Shown: one piece after another, positions 1 through 7,534 of the stretch
Position numbering within the stretch: the first letter of the stretch is position 1
Layout of the letters: each line of letters opens with the position of its first letter
Assembly: GCA_013054445.1 (NCBI GenBank)
Contig: JAAMPI010001737.1
Coordinates: forward strand, 1-10,897
Direction: 5' to 3'
DNA from: Cudoniella acicularis
Lineage: Eukaryota > Ascomycota > Leotiomycetes > Helotiales > Helotiaceae
Length of the DNA stretch: 10,897 nucleotides
Position numbers and translations under genes: made by a program
Notes under the pieces: model-generated
Told to the model about the DNA's origin: nothing
Database searches by the model: none
What the model saw: only the letters and a program-made list of their open reading frames with translations

Positions 1-1
1 T

Positions 2-1386
2 TTTCACCAAGCCGTAAATTTGGATTCAATGAGATGTTTGATTCGCCCCGATAAAGTGGCTGTTTGGAGAGTGAAGAATACAAAAATCAGACTTAGTAAC
101 AAGGCCGCCGGGACCTTGATTGATGAAGGCTTGATGAAAATAACAGATGTGAAGCCGTCAGTCTCTCCATTAATATGCTTTGAAAGAAATGTTTATTGAC
201 TTCAGCAGGATCAAGCACAGAGACTGGTATGTAGATGAAGGAGCCTCCGACCCTTTTGTAGGAACTGTCGCGGTTGCTTCAGGCTTAGCAACCAGGACAC
301 TCTCTAGCGTATTCGAGTATCAACGATCCATGTCAAAGACACTTCATACCAAACCTGCTCCAAAAGCATTGGATAGCACCTCAGCAGACACCGCATCAGA
401 GTCAGAGCCACAAACATATGAGTTCAATGTGGTGCAGAACCCTTTGCAAAATGCACTTAATATGAAATATCCCCCAGAACGCATGGAAGCGTTAGCACAT
501 ACCATCGTATCAAAGTCATTCCCATTCGATGCAGCTGATGGCGCACCGAAGAGAGCGAACCCCTTTCTGCTAGCGCGGAAATCGAACACGTATCCCTCGA
601 TAAAAACACCTGCGGAAGAGCACGGCAGAGCCTACGAAGCTGCGCATGATACGGGCAATTTTGTGTCGTCGATAATGGTTACTGTGGCAAAGAGTAAGAA
701 AATTATCTTTGGTTCTAATACTGATCAGTTAACAACTAATGATCCCATCAGCACCAGTAGCGTTCTTCTACAACCTTGCAAATGGATTTCACAACGCCCC
801 CTCTTTTTTGTTGAACGACCATACAGTTCGCAGGAGAGACAACATCACTGGGTTTGGTAGTGGCGTCAAGGTTGCTGGGAAGGTGAGCAATTCCCTCCTC
901 GATATAATCCGTTCAGCATGAGATGTGAGAGGCTAACCTGCAGAAGGAATTCACGCTCGGTCTTTACGATGGGTTCACTGGCCTCGTTACACATCCTTAC
1001 AACGGCGCACGGAGGCATGGCTTGGGTGGTTTCCTGACGGGAATCGGTCAAGGGGCCGGTGGGCTTATTTTTAAGACTTCTGCTGGTATGGCATTTCCTC
1101 CCCTACCCCCCACTCATAATCCCCCTGACCCCCGAAGCCCAAAGCACCCAATTAGTAATTTTTAGAAACTGATTAAATGAAAACAATAGCTGCGATCGGT
1201 CTCCCAGGCTACACACTCAAAGGCGTAGAGAAACAATTCCAGAAAAGACACGATAGGAGTTTGAAAGCGAAGCTATTGGCGATTCGGATGAGGCAGAGTT
1301 TGTTGGAGTTCGAGGGGACAACGAAGGAGGAGAAGGAGGAGATTATTAAGAGGTGGAGGGAGTTGGATGTTGTTCTTCCTTCGTGA
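2..1386 (+). CDS. C-terminal part of a sterol-glucosyltransferase-like (GT1/GT28) protein, 5' end outside window
   Basis: The exons I infer are 2-156, 209-693, 752-882, 944-1085 and 1190-1386. They sum to 1110 nt (369 residues plus stop), all phases agree, and every intron is GT..AG (52, 58, 61 and 104 nt). The first residues (around DSMRCLIRPDKVAVWRVK and IRLSNKAAG) and the following HRDWYVDEGASDPFVG match the region that follows the glycosyltransferase domain in fungal UDP-sugar:sterol glucosyltransferase-like proteins. After a low-complexity linker come a GFHNAP segment, a Gly-rich GLVTHPYNGARRHG / GIGQGAGGL stretch and IGLPGYTLKGVEKQF. These resemble the C-terminal Gly-rich part of VPS13/ATG2-type lipid-transfer proteins. 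The last 40 residues are charged and probably helical. The UDP-sugar-binding domain is not visible, so catalysis is inferred from family memory only. Exon 2 has a tandem acceptor (205/208); 208 gives the better family fit. A truncated or domain-only protein cannot be excluded. Confidence 0.72.
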
Positions 1387-1405
1387 GGGGGTTTGTTTGG
1401 TAATT

Positions 1406-1431
1406 GGGAGGAGGGCTTTGGGTTAGAGGGG
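1406..1431 (+). other. Potential G-quadruplex motif in 3' flank
   Basis: Four G-runs occur at 1406-1408, 1413-1415, 1420-1422 and 1428-1431, with loops of 4, 4 and 5 nt. This satisfies the standard G3+N1-7 pattern. It begins 20 nt after the stop codon on the same strand, so it would be present in the mRNA 3' UTR. The sequence pattern is seen; folding is inferred. Confidence 0.6.
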
Positions 1432-1934
1432 ATGTGGTTGGTGACTGGTGAAAGGGTTGTTTTGTGCTGGGTTTAGCTAGGTGTTAGGTGTTGGTGTTGA
1501 TATTTGGTTCGGGTTGCGTTGCGGTGAGATTGTTATACCATGCTGCATGCTGTTATAAACTATAAAGGGGAAGTCATGTATTCATAGAAGCGAACCAGGA
1601 AACATAGATTGAGGAGTATCCTTAGACTAGAAAGAGGCAATAAAATCAGCTAGAAGTCATTTTCGAGATTCTTTCCGAAAGAAACAATCACAAAGGAGCT
1701 TGGGTGTTCCGAGTTCGCTTAGCTCAGGGGTTCCTTTTTAGGAGTGCGGGGTATGGCGGGTAGTGTAGGGATGGGAATCATAGGAGTGTAGGTGTTTATT
1801 ATACTGTAGAACGCATGTGGTGGAAAAGTGGTTTAGGTATGTTATAATAATGAGTTATATTATTGGTTTTGAGTTTTTGAGTTATTTTTAAGTTAAGAGA
1901 GTTAAGTGACTTTGCTACCGTAGAGCTGTATGGG

Positions 1935-1968
1935 TTTTTTTTTTTTTTTATTAAAAAAAAAAAAAAAA
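1935..1968. repeat. T15-ATT-A16 homopolymer palindrome
   Basis: Fifteen T (1935-1949) are followed by ATT and sixteen A (1953-1968). The two arms can form a near-perfect hairpin or cruciform. It sits between two convergent gene ends, about 85 bases beyond the pseudogene stop codon. It may be paired poly(A)/poly(T) tracts from two 3' ends, a retroposition scar, or simple slippage expansion. Homopolymer lengths may also carry sequencing error. Confidence 0.85.
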
Positions 1969-2051
1969 GAATTTATTGAGCTATTCTATATAAAAAGAAC
2001 TTGAATATACCTATCTTATACGCTACATAGCAGCAGTAGCTGCTCCCCAAA

Positions 2052-3252
2052 TCACGCAATTACATCCATATAATCAGGCGAACTAAGTCCCTCCCCCTTA
2101 AAAAGCCTAACAAGCATCTTCGCAGCAGAAGCGCGTTCCTCCGGATCCATAACCGCCATCTCCCTAATTGGCGCTACCTTCGCATTCGCCGCCGCCGCCA
2201 AAACCGCCCGCTGAACCTCCGCATAATTTTTAAACTGCCCAAATCGTTGATGAAAATCTTCAATATCTAATGTCCATAACATGATGACAAACAGTGACCA
2301 CACATCCACTTTACTGCTCTGTCCCCCCTCGCGAAACATTTCTGGCGCCATGTATACGTGTGTACCGGCGAATGTTGAAGCGTCAACGACACGGTTGGAA
2401 AGGCCGAGTTGGAATTGGAATTGGAGTGAGCCTTTTGAGAGTGAGGATGTGCAGAGGATGTTCTCTGGTTTGTGTTGTATAAGAATGGAGAAGGGGCTTG
2501 CTTACATGACCTATCTCTGAGAGAATCTTGACCTCGCGTTTCAGGGCGTAAACCACCGATTTTTTCCATGTGTCAAATTGTGACGCTTTCGTAGGTTGCT
2601 TTAGCATTTTTACGGCCATGAACTTCCTGGAATCAACGTCGGTGGCTTTGAACATGACCCCATAAGATCCAGAACCGAGAGGAGGTCCCACTAACACATA
2701 TCTCATTTTTGGACCGTCGATTCTGGTATCCTGTGGTGATGGCGAGCCAGTTGGCGCCTGGCGTGAGCCCACCACTCGACCGCAGAACTGGACGCTGAAC
2801 TTCTTGACTTTTTCCCCCGTTTGTGTAAAACATTGATGCTAGTGCAATTCGAACTGAACGAGGTTTTGTCGTGAACCCCCTATTCTAATTCTAGCCATCA
2901 CTCCCGGTTGGACAAGGATTCTTCGAACACGGCTATCCTCAAACCCCATAACATATTTTCCGCGCACTTGATTCGTGCGATGCTTCGAATGATCGTGGAA
3001 CATTATAATGCCTGTATCGAAGTCGATTGTGAATGAGCATTGGAGTTTTGAGATGCTGGTGCCTTCTACGAAGATGTCGGTCTCGACTCCTCGCTTGAGT
3101 GTTGCGAGTGTTGTTGGCGGTGACTTTCCGCTGAGGTGAAAACCGACGTCGAGAACTCTTGCCCCGGTATTCAGGGTGAAAACATTATGATCGTTATTTG
3201 GGTGAGAGACGACGCTTTCGGCTCTCTCGTTCAAGGGTAGGAGGGACAATAA
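2052..3252 (-). pseudogene. Broken FHA-domain protein kinase gene (pseudokinase remnant)
   Basis: Reading right to left, an FHA-like region (3249-2842; GARVLDVGFHLSG, TSISKLQCSF) ends at an in-frame TAG (2841-2839). The same frame then continues without ATG into a kinase N-lobe. There I see the glycine loop LGSGSYGVMFKATD, the VAIK-type lysine in FMAVKMLK (codon 2610-2608) and the alpha-C glutamate in LKREVKILSEI. After about 2511 the reading frame changes and the sequence resumes at HKPENIL. About 100 residues, including the HRD catalytic loop, are missing. A GT..AG pair at 2510-2465 (46 nt) would restore phase, but the donor is weak. The activation segment reads FQLGLSNRVV with no DFG (junction 2403/2402), then MAPEMF (APE motif), DVWS and an intact C-lobe to TGA at 2054-2052. 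Upstream the frame stays open to 3432 without any ATG. It could instead be two small expressed proteins, but catalysis is not expected. Confidence 0.82.
2409..2425. repeat. TTGGAA hexamer tandem repeat inside the pseudokinase
   Basis: There are almost three copies of TTGGAA. On the coding (-) strand they encode FQFQL directly before the point where DFG is missing. Replication slippage at this repeat could explain both the expansion and the neighbouring 9-bp loss. That explanation is inference. Confidence 0.7.
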
Positions 3253-3888
3253 GGCAAGGGGATGAGGTATATTATAAGAACGAATGACGAATATTGCAGT
3301 AGTGAGTAATGAAATGAAAGGAAATGAGCAGAACTGGAAAAACGAGGAATAATCTGAACCAAGGGTAGGAAGAGAACAATATCTGGTCCGCGGAAAGGGG
3401 AGGCGAAAAGGAGGCTTGAAAAGAATAACTGCCTAACAGTATACCTGTCCGTTTTATAATCAACCTGCCATTGCCAATCATATAAGTGCCCGATGACAGG
3501 ATGAGGGTTTACTTATACTGTACAGGTACAAAAGCGTCTGGGGTACGATTAGGTCGAACTCCTCTCTCTGCTGCCAATGAGAACTTTGGCATGGAGGCTT
3601 GGAAATGTTTCATTTTGGGCAGAACTAGAGGAGGCGTTGCGTTGTTCATGTTGCGCAACCATGCCATTTTGTTACACACACTCACTCCCACACCCCTTAG
3701 CAACACCCCCGAATTTGACTCATTCTTTTCATGGGCAAAAATGCTAACAAACCGTCTGAATGCTTTTACCCAGACGAGTTTGAAACGCGGAGAAGGCCAC
3801 TCACCATTGAAATCCAAACCTATCAGCTTTTACAGGACCTGCAGCCAAGCAAGGTGTCAAGGTAAGATCTTACCAAGACTAAGCGAGC
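3253..3888. other. Gene-free stretch upstream of the kinase pseudogene
   Basis: Positions 3253-3432 are pyrimidine-rich on the minus strand (TTCC/CTC tracts), as expected of a fungal promoter or leader for the pseudogene. Positions 3486-3888 contain open frames on both strands, but their translations lack domains or biased composition, so I do not call genes there. Confidence 0.5.
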
Positions 3889-4796
3889 ATGCAATATCGA
3901 AATGGAAACAATACCAACAACACAGAAACCTCACTTGGTGATTTAATGACACTTCCATTCCCTCTCCCAGGATCAATACTCTATTCCAAATCCGCATCGC
4001 AATCCTCCGTCTACTACTCGGCGAAAATCCCCTATGGCTGACCTATGACTGACACCCTCTGAGAGTGGGCCAACGACTGTGGCACAATCCACCAAGCGCT
4101 GGCAGGATTAGAGACGTATCCGGTCCGGCTTGATCGCAAAGGGCGACGCTGCAGCCGTTCTCCCCTGGCATATACATGGCATCTACCGGGTACCACAACT
4201 CGGGCTACGAGTGGAATCCTCCCAGCGAGGAGCAACTCCTCCGCGAAGAGCGACGAGATTGGCTGGCAGAAGGACTCTAGGCATGCAAACTTTCCTACCA
4301 ATTCTCGGCACAGGTAGGAGAAGAGAGGATGCGTATTTGGGTCGCTAATTCGAATATAGGCCGGACGGAAATATATTCCAGACAAATTTTCATGGAAGCA
4401 GGAAGTTCTGAAAGACGCCGGGTCGGGCGAGGCACATGGAATGATACATGGAACCAGTTCGCTCTTGGGCTGTGAAGTCACGAAGAACCGCTCAAGCTGG
4501 AGTTGGAATCCGCGATAGACCTGGGAGCAGTGTCCTCGAATCCTCCTTTCGCCTTTTTTCAGAAGCTGCAGCCGAAACCGAAGACCGATGAAGAAAAGCG
4601 ACAGATTGCAGAGCGACTAGTCATGTTGGAGGACAAACGTGCAGCCTCGTCAGTACGTGTATTTATCGAAAAAGCGCAACGAATACAAGAATAATCTGCG
4701 AATGGGGAATGCACTGGCCCTGCAAATATTAATACAATGTCGTACGAGACTATCAAGACTTTTGGGACCAAGAAGGGGATTTGGACCGGAGAATAG
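3889..4796 (+). pseudogene. Traces of a decayed protein-coding gene, unknown family
   Basis: Protein-like sequence runs through three frames in order. Frame A starts at ATG 3889 (LMTLPFPLPGSILYSK, then EWANDCGTIHQALAGLETYP) with TGA at 4039 and 4060. Frame B lies around 4130-4180 (AKGDAAAVLPWHIHGIYR). Frame C runs from about 4180 (NSGYEWNPPSEEQLLREERR) with TAG 4278, TGA 4473, TAA 4692 and TAG 4794. Between the stops, frame C gives plausible soluble, charged sequence such as KPKTDEEKRQIAERLVMLED and MSYETIKTFGTKKGIWTGE. I do not recognise the family and do not infer a function. The long run of one frame through isolated stops argues for a recently dead gene rather than random sequence, but this needs homologues. 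Short introns could hide some of the stops. Confidence 0.42.
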
Positions 4797-4930
4797 GGTA
4801 TACTGTGCTGGGATCTCGCAAAATGTTGCTGGCAAACATCCAAGAGTCCGGGTAAACCTCAGGGCGTGACAGAGACAACCTGCAAAGGGTTCCCGGGGAG
4901 AGTGAGTGCTGCTAAAAAAAGATTAGCCAT

Positions 4931-4950
4931 TATATGTCTAGTGACATATA
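4931..4950. repeat. Perfect 8-bp inverted repeat with 4-nt loop
   Basis: The arms TATATGTC (4931-4938) and GACATATA (4943-4950) are exact reverse complements around TAGT. A CRE-type palindrome TGACGTCA follows at 4958-4965. The role is unknown; it could be a bZIP target, transposon remnant or chance. Confidence 0.75.
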
Positions 4951-4957
4951 CCAAGTA

Positions 4958-4965
4958 TGACGTCA
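4958..4965. promoter_or_regulatory. TGACGTCA (CRE-like) palindrome
   Basis: This is an exact match to the consensus bound by ATF/CREB-type bZIP factors. No intact gene starts nearby, so its function is doubtful. Confidence 0.3.
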
Positions 4966-5218
4966 TGCCGGGATCTGTACCCACTGCCTGGGGCGTTTCT
5001 ACTTGTGCGAGTGCCTCTCCTCGCGTAACGCTCGTAAAATATTTCGAGGCACAGGGAGATAGTATGAAGCTATGTTTTTTGGTGATTTCACGATTGATTG
5101 AAAAATATCAAAGAGACGTTTCGAGTCCATCTTCCATTAATAATTGCCACGAAGCGTGAGCACCAAACTACACTAGCCCTTGCAGAATCTTTTGAATTTG
5201 ACTTCCGGGAACCATCCT

Positions 5219-5234
5219 CGTCTCTACAGAGACG
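5219..5234. repeat. Perfect 7-bp inverted repeat with 2-nt loop
   Basis: The arms CGTCTCT and AGAGACG flank AC. No associated gene is visible. Confidence 0.7.
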
Positions 5235-5388
5235 TAATTGTTTCGAATTTCACATTTCAAAGGTTCTCGCTGAGCGGTTTCGTGGTGTTTCAATTTGTCC
5301 TTGGTATGAGGATATCCATAACCTCCAAATCACACTATATCCCCCTTTTGTAGGACGGTACTAGGTACCATCTTTGCTGATTAAGAAG

Positions 5389-5427
5389 TTGTACGTACAT
5401 TCGTGCCTTGGATCAATGTACGTACAA
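5389..5427. repeat. Perfect 13-bp inverted repeat made of two TGTACGTACA palindromes
   Basis: The arms 5389-5401 and 5415-5427 are exact reverse complements separated by 13 nt. Each arm contains the self-palindrome TGTACGTACA (5390-5399 and 5417-5426), so the site is also a direct repeat with 27-bp period. A third TACGTA core lies at 5433-5438. It could be a tandem transcription-factor site or the terminal part of a small transposon. Confidence 0.85.
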
Positions 5428-5482
5428 ATTCCTACGTAAAGGCGCTTTAAGGTTTGCGGGGTGCCGGTAGGAGCGCATCGCT

Positions 5483-5512
5483 AAAATTACAGGGTGGCGG
5501 TCCCTGTATTTT
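5483..5512. repeat. Imperfect hairpin, possible transposon end
   Basis: The arm AAAATTACAGGG (5483-5494) pairs with CCCTGTATTTT (5502-5512), with one base missing from the right arm and a 7-nt loop. The internal TACAGGGTGGCGG is reminiscent of the terminal repeats of Tc1/mariner-like fungal elements. No matching opposite end was found in the window. Confidence 0.55.
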
Positions 5513-5522
5513 GACGACTAGT

Positions 5523-5554
5523 CATCGCAACGCAGACCTGGAATATTTGCGATG
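5523..5554. repeat. 8-bp inverted repeat (CATCGCAA / TTGCGATG)
   Basis: Perfect 8-bp arms at 5523-5530 and 5547-5554 are separated by 16 nt. They lie ten bases after the preceding hairpin, so both may belong to one structured element. Confidence 0.65.
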
Positions 5555-6033
5555 GACTCTGCAACACGATTTTTAATGTTTTTTTAGCTGCTATAGAAAT
5601 TCCTTATGATTCCTAATGCTACTTTGAATTTATTTGCGTGTTTTAGAGATTTGATTTGGTTGATTTGGTTAGTTATTTGGTGAGAGGAGAAGAAGTACTT
5701 AGAGACCACACAACACTTGAAAAGAATTAAACTTTAACACAGTTGTAATACTTCCCATGCTATTAGAATAATGCGAAAGAGTTAGTAAATGCGGATTTCG
5801 CGTCACTGAAATGTCAAGTGGACAATCGAATGATTTCAATCCATTGTGATAAAGTGATCTATTCCTTCAAACACCCGAAGCAAAATTTGATAGATTTTAC
5901 ATGCGCCTAAAACCAATGCTTACGCCCCAGAACTCTCCTCTATAATCCACACACCCAGTTTAAGCACCATCTAATGCTTCGCAAAATAACTTGAAATCAA
6001 ATGATATACAAGTTTTGGTAGAAAAGCCGATCC

Positions 6034-6703
6034 TCAACCGGAGAAGGTGAGCAAGGCATCGACATATGTGCCGCAGTTGTTCTGGGTCTTTGCGGGAGGG
6101 AGGTCGTTGGAGTATTTTGGGTGCTCCTTGACATAATCCTTGGCTAAAAATAGTTAGTAAGTATATCTTGCGCTTTTATCGTTCAAGTATCTTACCCTCA
6201 GTGTTGATTTGCGAATCTGTCTTCTTTGTGGTCTGTACAAACTCCACCGTCTTGCCAACAGTAACGCTCTCCTTGAACCCAAGTTTTCGTGATTCGACAT
6301 CATCTGTGCCAACCATATCAAAAGACCAAGCCGTAACACCGAGAGTCGTTACAACTTGTCCCTTGTTTGGTCCCTTAGCAGTTTTCTTCTCTTCTTTGGT
6401 GACCTTCACCCAAAGCAGGTAGATGTGACTGTAACCCAAAGCCTCGGTGAGGGCTTTAGTCGCAGGGTCTGACTCATTCGGGTTGTAGGGTGATTTCATT
6501 GTGAACTCATAGATGGTTCCGGGTTGAATATCGCTCTTGATGCCTTTAAAATACTCGTAGTCGGAGGTTTCGGTGGTGATGGGGTCTGGGGTCTTGGTGG
6601 GGATTCGGATGGCGAGGTCGGAGGTCTCGTTCTCGATGGGAGCGGCTCCAACGCCGATGGAGAGAGCGCAAAGGAGCGCTGCGAAGGGGGCGAAGAACTT
6701 CAT
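6034..6703 (-). CDS. Small secreted protein, 205 aa, two exons
   Basis: Exon 1 is 6703-6196 and exon 2 is 6143-6034. The intron 6195-6144 (52 nt) has donor GTAAGA, branch point CTAAC and acceptor TAG. The total is 618 nt including TGA. The start is the only ATG after the TATA box, and the leader has no upstream ATG. Residues 1-20 form a signal peptide (MKFFAPFAALLCALSIGVGA, cleavage before or after AP), so the product should be secreted. The mature protein is acidic and Thr/Lys-rich, with no membrane segment and a single cysteine, Cys193, in NNCGTYVDAL. His93 lies in GYSHIYLLWVKV, and TAWSFD follows at about 124-129. The order His, then Asn-Cys-x-x-Tyr/Phe near the C terminus, is like LRAT/NlpC-P60 cysteine-hydrolase folds. 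This is my inference, not an established assignment. An effector or cell-surface role is possible. The intact frame and intron argue for a live gene. Confidence 0.85.
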
Positions 6704-6837
6704 GTTGGTGGTTTGTGAAAAAGGGTTGAAAGATAAGTGGAAGAAATATATATGAGTTTTCCTTCTAGGATGTTCAGAGAGAAGATGGGAGAGGATGTGT
6801 TGATTGATGTTGAGAGAAGAGTGGACTAGCACTCGTC

Positions 6838-6843
6838 TTTATA
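6838..6843 (-). promoter_or_regulatory. TATA box for the secreted-protein gene
   Basis: TATAAA on the minus strand lies about 135 bases upstream of the ATG at 6703. The intervening leader is free of ATG codons. Confidence 0.55.
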
Positions 6844-7339
6844 CAAAACTTTCTTGCCATGGTCTGCATCCTGAATCTCAAGTATTACGGTCTGGAAATT
6901 AGATTGAAGTGAAAAGATGAGAAGCGAATCCGTATCCTGCGTGAGAAATCCCATCTCCATCCAGATCCAAGATGAGTTGAGCACTTGATCACTACGAAGT
7001 AAGAAGTGAAGGATGGCATCCTTTCAAGTAACCCCAAAAAAGAGCACTTGTTTCGAGTAAAGCATGTTGTGCTCAAAATGGCAGCGAAAAACATTGCCAA
7101 GGCTCGTACAGCATGAGAAAAGCCTACTATTTCTTTTCGAGACCCTGGAAGTCACTCGGTAGAGGATCGTTGCGGCTGCGAAATCGGCGCATGCATGTGG
7201 CAGGATACTGTTGACTTCCCTGAGAACGACTGTCAGCGGCAATCTGATGTCCCCGAGGGATATGTTTGATATGAATGCAAGGCTGAAAATCTGACGAGGT
7301 AACATGGAAATCTGACAAGATGATACCCGTCATTTATTC
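6844..7339. other. Divergent promoter region, no gene seen
   Basis: This spacer separates the minus-strand secreted-protein gene from the plus-strand TLDc gene. Minus-strand open frames at 6885-7305 have no domain, signal peptide or splice support. Confidence 0.5.
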
Positions 7340-7374
7340 CACGTGACGGTCGTATAAAACTCGGGGTACACGTG
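7340..7374 (+). promoter_or_regulatory. Core promoter of the TLDc gene: TATAAAA between two CACGTG sites
   Basis: CACGTG palindromes at 7340-7345 and 7369-7374 flank TATAAAA at 7353-7359. CACGTG is the E-box bound by bHLH factors such as Cbf1/Pho4-type proteins. Use as a promoter implies a leader of roughly 530-560 nt before the ATG at 7937, so a second start site downstream is also possible. Confidence 0.5.
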
Positions 7375-7534
7375 ATCCTTCCGTGAATTGTAAACCAGTC
7401 GCTTGTTTAGCGAAAACAAACACCGCCTCTTCCTTTGACCCCAAATCCTTCAGCCCAATACTTTAATTATAAGCCTCGTAAATCTTCCGTCTGTCCTCGC
7501 CCTTGATTCGCCGCCCAAAAAGTAACCTTAAAAA

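Larger units (their letters stand above)
1387..2051. other. Convergent intergenic region, no gene seen
   Basis: This stretch lies between the 3' end of the glycosyltransferase-like gene (+) and the 3' end of the kinase pseudogene (-). The first 145 bases are strongly G/T-rich, with only about seven C on the + strand. The next part is mixed, and from about 1840 it becomes AT-rich and ends in homopolymers. No ORF with protein-like composition was found. It presumably holds both 3' UTRs and polyadenylation sites. Confidence 0.7.
4866..6033. other. Gene-poor, palindrome-rich intergenic stretch
   Basis: No convincing coding region is visible. Open frames at 4866-5159 and 5098-5364 have no recognisable domains, and the first merely continues the frame of the decayed gene. 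The stretch holds several short perfect inverted repeats (listed separately) and becomes AT-rich after about 5560. The part next to 6033 should include the 3' UTR of the minus-strand secreted-protein gene. Confidence 0.55.

Noticed and set aside
2465..2510. 46-nt intron in the kinase gene
   Set aside because: The phase would fit, but the donor GTCATG is weak and splicing would still leave the catalytic loop absent, so I treat it as a deletion or frameshift scar.
3486..3941. 151-codon open frame on + strand (and a 102-codon frame on - strand at 3509-3817)
   Set aside because: The composition is irregular, with no domain, signal peptide or splice pattern, and both strands are open over the same DNA.
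4032..4481. 149-codon minus-strand open frame
   Set aside because: It lies opposite the decayed + strand frame and has no recognisable motif; best read as a shadow.
7024..7333. Minus-strand open frames in the spacer between the secreted and TLDc genes
   Set aside because: They have no motif or signal peptide and no promoter, and they overlap one another in different frames.
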